From: Streptomyces sp. HB132
Lineage (GTDB): Bacteria > Actinomycetota > Actinomycetes > Streptomycetales > Streptomycetaceae
Length of the DNA stretch: 64,000 nucleotides
Assembly: GCF_016909575.1 (NCBI RefSeq)
Contig: NZ_JAFBGA010000012.1
Location: 62,001 to 126,000 of the forward strand
Direction: 5' to 3'
Positions 51,499 to 59,521 of the stretch are shown here, piece after piece (the first letter of the stretch is position 1; each line of letters opens with the position of its first letter). The notes under the pieces were generated by a model. That model searched no databases, was not told the origin of the DNA, and saw nothing but the letters and a program-made list of their open reading frames with translations. Made by a program: the position numbers and the translations under genes.

Positions 51499-52773
51499 TC
51501 AGGGGCGCTCAAGGATGGCGGTGACGCCCTGGCCGCCCGCGGCGCAGACCGAGATCAGGCCCCTGCCGGGCGCGTCCCGCTCCGCGAGGAGCTTCGCCAG
51601 GGTCGCCACGATCCGGGCCCCCGTCGCGGCGAAGGGGTGCCCGGTGGCGAGGGAGGATCCGGCCACGTTCAGCCTGTCCCTGTCGACGGGGGCGAGGCCC
51701 TGTTCCTCCCAGGAGGCGAGGGTCGCGAGGACCTGGGAGGCGAAGGCCTCGTGGATCTCGAAGAGGTCGAAGTCCTCCACGGTCAGCCCGGCACGCTCCA
51801 GCATGCGCGGCACCGCGTGGGCGGGGGCCATCAACAGGCCTTCCTCGCCCTCCACGTAGTCCACGGCCGCCGTCTCGTACAGCGACAGATAGGCCAGCGG
51901 CTCCAGGCCGCGCGCCTCGGCCCACTCCTCGCTCGCCAGGAGCACGGTGGCGGCTCCGTCGGTGAGCGGGGTCGAGTTGCCCGCGGTCATCGTCGCGTCG
52001 GGGTGACCGGCGCCGAACACCGGCTTCAGCGTGGCGAGTTTCTCGACCGAGCCGGGGCGCAGGTTCTGGTCGCGGTCCAGGCCGAGGTACGGGACGACGA
52101 GGTCGTCCAGGAAGCCCCGCTCGTACGCCGCGGCGAGCCGCTGGTGGCTGGTGGCGGCCAGCAGGTCCTGGTCCTCGCGGGCCACGCCCCACTTACGGGC
52201 GGTGACCGCCGCGTGCTCGCCCATCGAGAGCCCGGTGCGGGGTTCGGCGTTGCGCGGGATGTCCGGGACGAGGTGGCTGGGGCGGACGGCCGCCAGCGCC
52301 TTGACCCGGGCGCCCGTCGACCGGGCGCGGCGCGCCTCCAGCAGGATCCTGCGGAGCTTGTCGTTGACGCCGAGGGGAGCGTCGCTCGTGGTGTCCGCGC
52401 CTCCGGCGATCGCCGAGTCGACCGCGCCGAGCGCGATCTTGTTGGCCGCGGCGATGACGGCCTGAAGGCCGGTGCCGCACGCCTGCTGAATGTCGTACGC
52501 GGGGGTACACGGGTCCAGGGCGGAGCCCAGGACTGTCTCGCGGGCCAGATTGAAGTCCCGGCTGTGCTTGAGGACCGCACCGGCCACGAACTCACCGACC
52601 TGCCGGCCCCGCAGGCCGAAGCGCTCGACGAGTCCGTCCAGCGCGGCGGTCAGCATGTCCTGGTTCGACGCCCGCGCGTACGGGCCGTCGGAACGGGCGA
52701 ACGGAATACGACTGCCACCGATGACCGCGACCCGGCGCGGCTGCGGAAGTGCGAGGGGAATCAACTCGACCAA
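51499..52773 (-). CDS. acetyl-CoA C-acyltransferase (thiolase, FadA2/FadI-like)
   Basis: A 424-residue thiolase of beta-oxidation. The nucleophilic cysteine is C99 (QQACGTG), with general acid/base residues in EIHEAF (~346), H379 (GHPFAATGAR) and C410 (CAAGGQG). The FadI/trifunctional-beta type loop is present. It catalyses CoA-dependent cleavage of 3-oxoacyl-CoA. The first in-frame start at 52773 is TTG (MVELIPLAL), with only GAG nearby. It is divergent from fabG4-like and maoC genes. The same trio with this divergent layout is known in Mycobacterium tuberculosis (fadA2, fabG4, htdX). The 74-bp gap holds interlocked operator half-sites. Confidence 0.88.
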   Translation of the reverse strand: MVELIPLALPQPRRVAVIGGSRIPFARSDGPYARASNQDMLTAALDGLVERFGLRGRQVGEFVAGAVLKHSRDFNLARETVLGSALDPCTPAYDIQQACGTGLQAVIAAANKIALGAVDSAIAGGADTTSDAPLGVNDKLRRILLEARRARSTGARVKALAAVRPSHLVPDIPRNAEPRTGLSMGEHAAVTARKWGVAREDQDLLAATSHQRLAAAYERGFLDDLVVPYLGLDRDQNLRPGSVEKLATLKPVFGAGHPDATMTAGNSTPLTDGAATVLLASEEWAEARGLEPLAYLSLYETAAVDYVEGEEGLLMAPAHAVPRMLERAGLTVEDFDLFEIHEAFASQVLATLASWEEQGLAPVDRDRLNVAGSSLATGHPFAATGARIVATLAKLLAERDAPGRGLISVCAAGGQGVTAILERP

Positions 52774-52798
52774 CTCATCTCGACAACTCCTGACCCTT

Positions 52799-52820
52799 GA
52801 GTAACCTTACTCTGGAGTAA
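52799..52820. promoter_or_regulatory. interlocked operator GAGTAA-CC-TTACTC-TG-GAGTAA
   Basis: Three alternating half-sites make two overlapping perfect palindromes, 52799-52812 and 52807-52820, each with 6-bp arms and a 2-bp spacer. It fills the middle of the 74-bp gap between the thiolase and fabG genes, overlapping any promoter for either. Two TetR dimers could bind on opposite faces. The likely ligand is the TetR protein encoded at 55043-55696. Confidence 0.75.
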
Positions 52821-52847
52821 ATCTACGACCGAGCAGGAGTCCAGACA

Positions 52848-54167
52848 ATGGCCGACCGCTATCTGCACTTCACCGGCACGACACCCGGCCGCTTCCTGAC
52901 CCGCAGGCTCGGCCTGCCGCAGCCCGCGCCGCTCCGCCGCTGGACACTGGAAACCCCCACTCTCGACGGGCCGTTGCTCCACCTGACCGCGGGACACTCC
53001 GCCGCCCCCGACCTCGGCCCGGTGCTCGCCGCGACGGGGCTGAAGGTCACCGGGCAGGCCGAACGCCCCGCCGCCGTCGTCCTGGACGCCACCGGCGTCA
53101 CCACGGCCGCAGGGCTCGCCGACGTACACGCCGCTCTCCACCCTGTCGTACGGTCGCTGGCCGGCGGCGGCCGCGTCGTGGTCATCGGCACCGCACCGTC
53201 CGCCGACGACCACCACCAGGCGGCGGCCCAGCAGGCACTCGAGGGGTTCGTACGCTCGCTCGGCAAGGAGGTCGGCCGGGGTGCCACCGCCCAGCTGCTG
53301 CGGCTCGCCCCCGGCGCGAGCGCGGCCTCGGCCGAGTCCACGCTCCGCTTCCTGCTGTCACCCCGTTCGGCGTACGTCAGCGGCCAGGTCGTCGAGCTCA
53401 CCGCCGACGCGCCCGGCGAGGTGGCCGACTGGGCGGCACCGCTGTCCGGGCGCACCGCACTGGTCACCGGCGCGGCGCGCGGCATCGGAGCGTCCATCGC
53501 CTCCGTCCTCGCCCGGGACGGCGCCCAGGTGATCTGCCTCGACGTCCCGCAGGCCCAGGAGGAACTCGTACGCACCGCCGACCGGCTGGGGGCCACCGCC
53601 CTGCCGCTGGACATCACCGCACCCGACGCAGCCGACCTGATCGCCGCGGCCGCCCCCGGCGGCCTCGACGTCCTCGTCCACAACGCGGGCATCACCAGGG
53701 ACCGGCGGCTCGCCAACATGCCGGCCGACCGCTGGGCCTCGGTCGTCGACGTCAACCTCGACAGCGTCCTGCGCACCACGGACGCCCTGCTGGGGGCGGG
53801 CACCGTGAACCGCGGTGGCCGGATCGTCGCCACCGCGTCCATCGCCGGGATAGCGGGCAACGACGGCCAGACCAACTACGCGGCCAGCAAGGCCGGCATC
53901 ATCGGCCTGGTCCGCTCGCTGGCCCCACGAGCCGCAGCCGAGCACGGCGTCACCGTCAACGCGGTCGCTCCCGGCTTCATCGAGACCAGGATGACGGCCG
54001 CCGTGCCCCTCTTCATCCGGGAGGCCGGACGGCGCATGAACTCCCTCTCCCAGGGCGGGCTGCCGGTCGACGTCGCGGAGACCACCGCCTGGTTCGCCCA
54101 GCCCGCGTCCGGCGCCGTCAACGGCCAGGTCGTGCGGGTCTGCGGCCAGAGCCTGCTGGGGGCGTGA
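52848..54167 (+). CDS. fabG: 3-oxoacyl-ACP/CoA reductase, FabG4 type (two-domain SDR)
   Basis: A 439-residue high-molecular-weight FabG. The N-terminal ~195 residues form a flavodoxin-like, non-catalytic domain as in mycobacterial FabG4. The C-terminal SDR domain starts near 200. Its cofactor loop is GAARGIG at ~207-213, VHNAGITRDRRLANM matches NNAG, ASIAG holds the serine, and the catalytic pair is Y344/K348 (NYAASK). It reduces 3-oxoacyl thioesters, working with the MaoC dehydratase whose gene begins two bases after its stop codon. ATG at 52848 follows GGAG. It is divergent from thiolase. Confidence 0.9.
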   Translation: MADRYLHFTGTTPGRFLTRRLGLPQPAPLRRWTLETPTLDGPLLHLTAGHSAAPDLGPVLAATGLKVTGQAERPAAVVLDATGVTTAAGLADVHAALHPVVRSLAGGGRVVVIGTAPSADDHHQAAAQQALEGFVRSLGKEVGRGATAQLLRLAPGASAASAESTLRFLLSPRSAYVSGQVVELTADAPGEVADWAAPLSGRTALVTGAARGIGASIASVLARDGAQVICLDVPQAQEELVRTADRLGATALPLDITAPDAADLIAAAAPGGLDVLVHNAGITRDRRLANMPADRWASVVDVNLDSVLRTTDALLGAGTVNRGGRIVATASIAGIAGNDGQTNYAASKAGIIGLVRSLAPRAAAEHGVTVNAVAPGFIETRMTAAVPLFIREAGRRMNSLSQGGLPVDVAETTAWFAQPASGAVNGQVVRVCGQSLLGA

Positions 54168-54169
54168 CC

Positions 54170-55009
54170 ATGACCGGCCTGAGCCTGTCCCTCGTCCGCG
54201 GGGCCGTCACCTCCCCCTTCAAGCGGGCCGGGCGCCCCGGCGCCACACTGCCCGCCGGCCGCGAGGTGCTCCCACCCGGACGCGTCGCCCCCGGCCCGCT
54301 CGCCGCGTACAGCAGGGTCTGCGGCTTCGCCGAATCCGGCCCGCTGCCGCTCACCTATCCGCACGTGCTGGGCTTCCCGGCCGCCATGCGGCTGATGACG
54401 GCCCACGACTTCCCGCTGCCGGTACTGGGACTGGTCCACACCTGGATCGAGATCACCGGGCACCGGGCGCTGCATCCCACGGATGAGCTCGAACTCACCG
54501 TGTACGCGGACGGCTTGACGCCACACCGCCGCGGCACCGAGGTCACGATGGTGACCGAGGCGCGCCTCGGGGGCGAGCTCGTGTGGGAGTCCCGCAGCGG
54601 CTACCTGTCCCGCCACACGACCGGAGCGGCAACAGCTCCCCCGCCTCCGCCTGCCGCGCCCCCGGAGCTGCCCGCCGTCGCCGAGTGGCGGCTGCCCGCC
54701 GGTCTCGGGCGGCGGTACGGAGCCGCTTCGGGTGACCGCAACCCCATCCACCTGCACCCCGTGACGGCACGCCTCTTCGGCTTCCCCCGGCCCATCGCAC
54801 ACGGGATGTGGACCGTGGCCCGCTGCCTGGCGGAAGCGGGGGGCGGCGCCGGAGCGGGTGAGTCGGGCCGTATCCACTCCGTGCGGGCGGACTTCAGGGC
54901 CCCCGTCCCGCTGCCCTCCACCGTCACCTACGCCGCCGACGGCTCCGACTTCCAGGTGCGGGCCGGCAGCCGCGTCCACCTCACCGGCAGCGTGACCCGG
55001 GAGGGATGA
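54170..55009 (+). CDS. MaoC-like hot-dog dehydratase (HtdX-like)
   Basis: A 279-residue double hot-dog protein. The first half has LTYPHVLGFPAAMRLM (~58-73). The C-terminal MaoC half has the hydratase 2 motif: YGAASGDRNPIHLHPVTARLFGFPRPIAHGMW, split around D and H near 188 and 193. Such (R)-specific enoyl hydratases/3-hydroxyacyl dehydratases work with FabG4 in fatty acid modification or breakdown. ATG at 54170 has GGGGG seven bases upstream; the GTG two codons earlier overlaps the fabG stop. A 16-bp direct repeat spans its stop codon (54996-55011 and 55024-55039). Confidence 0.88.
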   Translation: MTGLSLSLVRGAVTSPFKRAGRPGATLPAGREVLPPGRVAPGPLAAYSRVCGFAESGPLPLTYPHVLGFPAAMRLMTAHDFPLPVLGLVHTWIEITGHRALHPTDELELTVYADGLTPHRRGTEVTMVTEARLGGELVWESRSGYLSRHTTGAATAPPPPPAAPPELPAVAEWRLPAGLGRRYGAASGDRNPIHLHPVTARLFGFPRPIAHGMWTVARCLAEAGGGAGAGESGRIHSVRADFRAPVPLPSTVTYAADGSDFQVRAGSRVHLTGSVTREG

Positions 55010-55039
55010 ACACTCCGGCGCGGCCCGGGAGGGATGAAC
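54996..55039. repeat. 16-bp direct repeat spanning the maoC stop codon
   Basis: CCCGGGAGGGATGAAC occurs exactly at 54996-55011 and 55024-55039 (28-bp period). The first copy contains the TGA stop of the MaoC gene; the second lies just before the convergent tetR stop. It is the second stop-codon duplication in this window. Confidence 0.85.
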
Positions 55040-55042
55040 CCT

Positions 55043-55696
55043 CTACTCCCCCCGGGACTGCCAGCCGCGCCCGTGCATGAGGTTCTCCAGCCCCGCCCAG
55101 GAGAAGTTCATCAAGGTGGTGGCGGCCTCCTTGGCCGAGACGCCGGGAGTGACGTTCGCCCATCCGGCGAGCGCCTCCGCCGCCCCCACCAGCGCCTGCG
55201 CGAGCCCCGCCACATCCCGGTCGGGCAGCGCGCGATCACGGTGCGCCTCACGCGCCGCCGCACCGATCAGACCCGTCACGAACGCAACGATCTCCTTGCG
55301 CAGTGCCCCCACCTCGCTGACGAACGGCTCCCCGTGCGAGCTGGCCTGCTGGTGCAGCACCGCCCAGCCGTCCGGGTTGTCCGCCGTGTGCGTGAAGAAC
55401 GCCCGCAGCCCCGACCACAGTTGCCGATCCGCCGGAAGCCCCGGTTCCACCGCTGCCTGCACGGCTTCCACCAGCGCTTTCGACTCGCGGCGGATGCACG
55501 CGGTGAAGAGCTCCTCCTTGGAGTTCAGATACAGGTAGACCAAGGGCTTGGACACACCGGCCAGTTCGGCGATCTCGTCCATCGAAGCGGCCCGGTAACC
55601 ACGCTGCGCGAACGTCCGCACGGCCGCGTCCATCATCTGCTGCTCACGCACCGCGCGCGGCATCCGTTTGCTCTTCACTGCACTCACGTCAGACAT
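55043..55696 (-). CDS. TetR family transcriptional regulator, probable regulator of the fatty-acid cluster
   Basis: A 217-residue TetR protein. Residues ~13-60 form the helix-turn-helix (MMDAAVRTFAQRGYRAASMDEIAELAGVSKPLVYLYLNSKEEL). The C-terminal ligand domain contains WSGLRAFFTHTADNPDGWAVLHQQA, a pattern of actinobacterial acyl-CoA-sensing regulators. It is convergent with maoC, 33 bases away. The GAGTAA/TTACTC operator upstream of fabG/thiolase is its likely target. A related half-site, GGGTAAGAGTAC, lies at 55725-55736 in its own upstream region, suggesting autoregulation. ATG at 55696 has GGTGG upstream; a GTG five codons on is possible. Confidence 0.88.
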   Translation of the reverse strand: MSDVSAVKSKRMPRAVREQQMMDAAVRTFAQRGYRAASMDEIAELAGVSKPLVYLYLNSKEELFTACIRRESKALVEAVQAAVEPGLPADRQLWSGLRAFFTHTADNPDGWAVLHQQASSHGEPFVSEVGALRKEIVAFVTGLIGAAAREAHRDRALPDRDVAGLAQALVGAAEALAGWANVTPGVSAKEAATTLMNFSWAGLENLMHGRGWQSRGE

Positions 55697-55901
55697 CCCT
55701 CCCACCCCCACTGCGCTGCTCCCGGGTAAGAGTACGGCGCGGCCCTGCGGCCCGCCGTACGGAAGGGAGACGGCGAGGCCCGCCCCGGCCGGGAGTCGTC
55801 CCGAAGGACCATCGGGCGGCGCTTCGTACATCCCTGGTCCCCCACCGGATAGCACCTCAGGCCGACTCCTTCGCCCGAGTCCGCCGTCTAGTGTCCCGGG
55901 C

Positions 55902-57110
55902 ATGACGATCAGACCACGCACATCCGTTGTGGCCGCTGCCGCCCTCACCGCCTTGGTCCTCCTGGCCCCGGTCGCCACCGCCCACGCGTTACCGGGCCCC
56001 GCGAGGGCATCCGCTCCGACCGCGACCGTCGCCGCACTCGGACTGCCCCGCCCCACCGGCCCGTACTCCGTCGGCGCCGAGGTACTGCACCTCGTCGACC
56101 ACAGCCGCACCGACCCCTGGGTCCCCGCGGCGGGGGCCCGGGAGCTGATGGTGTCGCTCCACCACCCCGCCCGCCCCGGCGGCGCGGGCGCCCCCGCCCC
56201 GTACATGAGCACGGAGGAGGCGCGGCTGATGCTGGTGCAGCGCGGGCTGGAGGACGTCGTGCCCGCCACCGCCGTCAGCTCCGCCACCACCCATGCCCGC
56301 CTGGACGCCCGCCCCGCCCCGGGCCGGTTCCCCCTGGTCTTGCTCTCCCCCGGCTTCGGTACGCCGCGCGCCACCCTGACCTCCCTCGCCGAGGACCTGG
56401 CGAGCCGGGGCTATGTCGTGGCGAGCGTGGACCACGCGTACGAGTCCACCGGGACCTCCTTCCCGGGCGGGCGGGTACTGACCTGCGCCGCCTGCGACGC
56501 CGACAACGCCACACCGGACGAGGCGGCGGCACGGGCTCTGCGGAAGAGGGTCTCCACCGGACGGGCGGCCGACCTCGCGTTCGTACTCGACCGGCTGACC
56601 GGCCACCGTCCCGCCTGGGACCACGCCCGCATGATCGACCCACGCCGGGTCGCGGCAGCCGGCCATTCCATCGGCGGCAGCGCGGCGGCCTCCACGATGC
56701 TCGCCGACTCCCGCGTGGACGCCGGGATCAACATGGACGGCACCTTCTTCGAGGAGATCCCGGCCACCGGCCTGGACGGGCGCCCGTTCATGATGCTCGG
56801 CACCGACGCCCGCCACAGCCCCGGCACCTTGGACACGTCCTGGAACGACGGCTGGAAGCGACTGGACGGCTGGAAGCGCTGGCTGACCGTCAAGGGCTCG
56901 GGGCACTTCACCTTCACCGACACCCCGTACCTGGCCGAGCAGGCGGGCCTCCCGGTGGACCCCACGGCCCCCCTCTCCGGCGCCCGCTCGACGGGAATCA
57001 CCCGGGCCTACGTCGCCGCCTTCCTCGACCGGCACCTGAAGGCCCGGCATCAGCGGCTCCTGGACGGCCCGACGCCGGGCAACCCCGAGGTGGTCTTCAA
57101 CAACCCCTGA
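55902..57110 (+). CDS. secreted alpha/beta hydrolase, PAF-acetylhydrolase/lipase-like
   Basis: A 402-residue exported esterase. The signal peptide is at 1-~29 (VVAAAALTALVLLAPVATAHA). The alpha/beta domain runs from FPLVLLSPGFGTPRATLTSLAEDLASRGYVVASVDH (oxyanion region; ~146-181) to the nucleophile elbow G-H-S-I-G-G (~254). An acid is likely in NMDGTFF, and the catalytic histidine lies in KGSGHFTFTD near 340. It resembles Streptomyces PAF-acetylhydrolase/PET-hydrolase-like lipases, but the cysteine pattern (LTCAACDADN) is distinctive. ATG at 55902 has no strong ribosome site. It is divergent from tetR and ends 193 bases before a strong terminator. Confidence 0.88.
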   Translation: MTIRPRTSVVAAAALTALVLLAPVATAHALPGPARASAPTATVAALGLPRPTGPYSVGAEVLHLVDHSRTDPWVPAAGARELMVSLHHPARPGGAGAPAPYMSTEEARLMLVQRGLEDVVPATAVSSATTHARLDARPAPGRFPLVLLSPGFGTPRATLTSLAEDLASRGYVVASVDHAYESTGTSFPGGRVLTCAACDADNATPDEAAARALRKRVSTGRAADLAFVLDRLTGHRPAWDHARMIDPRRVAAAGHSIGGSAAASTMLADSRVDAGINMDGTFFEEIPATGLDGRPFMMLGTDARHSPGTLDTSWNDGWKRLDGWKRWLTVKGSGHFTFTDTPYLAEQAGLPVDPTAPLSGARSTGITRAYVAAFLDRHLKARHQRLLDGPTPGNPEVVFNNP

Positions 57111-57303
57111 CACGCACCGGGGCCCGTCCGCCCCCGGCCTGTCCGGTCTGGCGTGGTACGACGTCGAGGACGGGGTCGACGGCGACCCGTCGGGCAGCGA
57201 CTTCTCTGCTGGGCACCTGCGGGGCCCCTGGCGTCGTGAGAACTTCGTCGCCGAACCGGACGACCGTCTCCTGGACGTACTGGGCACCTGCCCGGACGCA
57301 CGA
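57109..57303 (+). other. possible remnant of a protein-coding gene
   Basis: After the lipase stop, frame 1 on the plus strand stays open and reads like protein: LSGLAWYDVEDGVDGD, then GSDFSAGHLRGPWRRENFVAE and PDDRLLDVLGTCPDA, with strong GC3. There is no start codon and a terminator hairpin interrupts it. It may be the tail of a decayed gene, or chance. I do not recognise the family. Confidence 0.35.
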
Positions 57304-57343
57304 AACCGCCCTGCCCCCGGCCGGAGCCGGGGGCAGGGCGGTT
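57304..57343. terminator. bidirectional terminator between lipase and symporter genes
   Basis: AACCGCCCTGCCCCCGGC and its complement make an 18-bp perfect stem with loop CGGA, followed by CTTCGC. It lies 21 bases before the stop of the minus-strand symporter gene. Confidence 0.9.
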
Positions 57344-57364
57344 CTTCGCACGGGCCGGGTGTCG

Positions 57365-58720
57365 TCACGCCGTGACGGGGACGCCCTTCGGCTCCGCGTC
57401 GCGGACCTCGGGCTCGTCGACCGGGGAGGACGACGCGGAGTTGTACGCGTCGTGGTCGAGGATCTTCTCGCGGGCCGCGACGATCACCGGGACCAGAGCC
57501 TGCCCCGCCACGTTCGTGGCGGTGCGCATCATGTCCAGGATCGGGTCGATGGCGAGCAGCAGGCCCACACCCTCCAGCGGGAGGCCCAGGGTCGACAGGG
57601 TGAGGGTCAGCATGACCGTGGCGCCGGTGAGGCCGGCGGTGGCCGCCGAGCCGATGACCGAGACGAACGCGATCAGGATGTAGTCACCGATGCCCAGCTG
57701 GACGTCGAAGATCTGCGCGATGAAGATCGCCGCCAGCGCCGGGTAGATCGCGGCGCAGCCGTCCATCTTGGTCGTGGCCCCGAACGGGACCGCGAAGGAG
57801 GCGTACTCCTTCGGGACGCCGAGACGCTCGGTGACCTGCTGGGTGACCGGCATGGTGCCGACCGAGGAGCGGGAGACGAAGGCCAGCTGGATCGCGGGCC
57901 AGGCTCCCTTGAAGAACTGCAGCGGGCTGACCTTGGCGACCGTGGCGAGCAACAGCGGGTAGACGCCGAACATGACCAGGGCGCAGCCGATGTAGACGTC
58001 CGCGGTGAAGGTGGCGTACTTGCCGATCAGGTCCCAGCCGTAGTCGGCGATGGCGTAGCCGATGAGGCCGACGGTGCCGATGGGGGCGAGGCGGATGACC
58101 CACCACAGAGCCTTCTGCAGGAGCGCCAGGATCGACTCGCTGAAGGAGAGGATCGGCGCGGCCTTCTCACCGAGCTGGAGCGCGGCGATACCGGCGACGG
58201 CGGCCATGAAGACGATCTGCAGGACGTTCAGTTCGGTGAACGGCGTGATGACGTCGGTGGGGATGATGCCGGTGAGGAAGTCGAGCCAGGAGCCGGCGCT
58301 CTCGGGCTTGGCGCCGTCCTTCGGGGTGAGGCCGGTACCGGCGCCCGGGTTGGTGACCAGGCCGATCGCGAGGCCGATGGCGACGGCGATCAGCGAGGTG
58401 ATCATGAACCAGAGCAGCGTGCGGGTCGCCAGCCTCGCGGCGTTGTTGACCTTGCGCAGGTTGGTGATCGAGACCAGGATCGCGAAGAAGACGAGGGGCG
58501 CGACGGCCAGCTTCAGCAGCTGGACGAAGATGTGGCCGACCTGGTCGAGCGTGGTGTAGAGCCAGCCGATCTCGAAACTGCGGGTGATCCAGCCGAGCAG
58601 TACGCCGAGGACCAGACCGGCGACTATCTGTATCCAGAACGGAATGCTGGGCAGGCGGAAACCGGAGCCGGACGGCTTGCCGGCTTCGGTCTCGGCGGGG
58701 GACGCGGAATTCGCGGACAC
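57365..58720 (-). CDS. dicarboxylate/amino acid:cation symporter (DAACS; GltP/DctA type)
   Basis: A 451-residue membrane carrier with eight helices and two re-entrant hairpins. Key segments are PFWIQIVAGLVLGVLLGW (helix 1), VSRSSVGTMPVTQQVTERLGVPKEYASFAVPFGATTKMDGCAA (split; ~270-320, the serine-rich HP1 and NMDGT-like motif as TKMDGCA) and GLPLEGVGLLLAIDPILDMMRTATNVAGQ near the C-terminus (HP2 and D/R/N ligands). It imports glutamate, aspartate or C4-dicarboxylates with H+ or Na+. I start at the GTG at 58720, because GGAG is seven bases upstream. A CTTTGAG/CTCAAAG palindrome 250 bases upstream may be its operator. Confidence 0.9.
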   Translation of the reverse strand: MSANSASPAETEAGKPSGSGFRLPSIPFWIQIVAGLVLGVLLGWITRSFEIGWLYTTLDQVGHIFVQLLKLAVAPLVFFAILVSITNLRKVNNAARLATRTLLWFMITSLIAVAIGLAIGLVTNPGAGTGLTPKDGAKPESAGSWLDFLTGIIPTDVITPFTELNVLQIVFMAAVAGIAALQLGEKAAPILSFSESILALLQKALWWVIRLAPIGTVGLIGYAIADYGWDLIGKYATFTADVYIGCALVMFGVYPLLLATVAKVSPLQFFKGAWPAIQLAFVSRSSVGTMPVTQQVTERLGVPKEYASFAVPFGATTKMDGCAAIYPALAAIFIAQIFDVQLGIGDYILIAFVSVIGSAATAGLTGATVMLTLTLSTLGLPLEGVGLLLAIDPILDMMRTATNVAGQALVPVIVAAREKILDHDAYNSASSSPVDEPEVRDAEPKGVPVTA

Positions 58721-58969
58721 GGACACACTCCAGATGTGACGCATCGGGACGTACGGGGACAGACGTACGGTCGTGCGGTCGAACAGGGGGACGGGGGTGC
58801 GGCGCCCGCGTCAGGGGCGGCGCCGCTGCATGATGCCGGTCAGACGCTGCGGCAACAGACCGCGGACATACAGCGGCAGAGATCGACGTGCAGGCGCACC
58901 ACGAGCGGGACGCCCAAGGCGTGACGGGTGCGCACTGCGGTCATCATGTCGAATACGTTAACACTGCAA

Positions 58970-58986
58970 CTTTGAGAACCTCAAAG
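58970..58986. promoter_or_regulatory. palindrome CTTTGAG-AAC-CTCAAAG upstream of the symporter gene
   Basis: Seven-base perfect arms with a 3-base spacer in an AT-rich patch, 250 bases upstream of the symporter start and inside the long gap. There is no adjacent regulator gene, so the binding protein would act in trans. Confidence 0.55.
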
Positions 58987-59033
58987 GTCCACTTCTTGAT
59001 CAACTTCGCACGCGGGGGCCCCGGACACGCCGA

Positions 59034-59069
59034 AGCCCCGGTCGGGAGCGGCTGCTCCGGTCCGGGGCT
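59034..59069 (-). terminator. terminator downstream of the DUF4229 gene
   Basis: AGCCCCGG and CCGGGGCT pair over 8 bp, and an inner GGAGC/GCTCC stem extends the hairpin. It lies 43 bases past the stop of the minus-strand gene. Confidence 0.75.
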
Positions 59070-59111
59070 CGGTTCGTACGAAGTGCGGGTGTGAGGAACC
59101 TTACGCGGCGC

Positions 59112-59408
59112 CTACCGGGCGACACTGTCCTCGCGGGTGCGGTTCGCTTCGAGCCTGGCCTTGGTCCTGTCGACCGACGAGATGATCTGCTCGGACATCT
59201 CGTCGCGCTGCTTGCGCAGCAGGATGAAGCTGAGGGGTGCGGACAGCAGCAGGCCGAGCAGGAGGACCCAGACGACGTTGGATCCGCCGACGCCCGAGGG
59301 CAGCACGCCGAAGTGGACCGCCACGCCGGCGACGAAGAAGCAGCCCACGAAGATCAGCAGCCGCATGGCGGTGTACCGGATCGTTGCGCTCGGCTTGGCA
59401 GCGGACAC
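59112..59408 (-). CDS. DUF4229 small membrane protein
   Basis: A 98-residue protein with two transmembrane helices, AMRLLIFVGCFFVAGVAVHFGVL (~12-34) and NVVWVLLLGLLLSAPLSFILL (~42-62), then a charged cytoplasmic tail, DEMSEQIISSVDRTKARLEANRTRE. This is the layout of actinobacterial DUF4229 proteins, whose function is unknown. I start at the GTG at 59408, with AGAAGG six bases upstream; the frame to 59519 would run into the neighbouring gene's region. It lies codirectionally between a GNAT gene (upstream) and the symporter gene. Confidence 0.85.
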   Translation of the reverse strand: MSAAKPSATIRYTAMRLLIFVGCFFVAGVAVHFGVLPSGVGGSNVVWVLLLGLLLSAPLSFILLRKQRDEMSEQIISSVDRTKARLEANRTREDSVAR

Positions 59409-59521
59409 GGCTGGCCTTCTCTCTACGTCCGACGTTCCTGCGGTCGTGCAGTGTGGAATCCTGCCCGACCAGTGAAGCATGCCCCGAATTCGATCAGTTC
59501 GCTGGGTTGTTCCCCGCACTC

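Larger units (their letters stand above)
58721..59111. other. 391-bp gap between the symporter and DUF4229 genes
   Basis: No supported gene is present. It holds the symporter's leader and promoter region, an AT-rich patch (58945-59005) with a palindrome at 58970-58986, and the terminator of the DUF4229 gene at 59034-59069. Confidence 0.5.
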
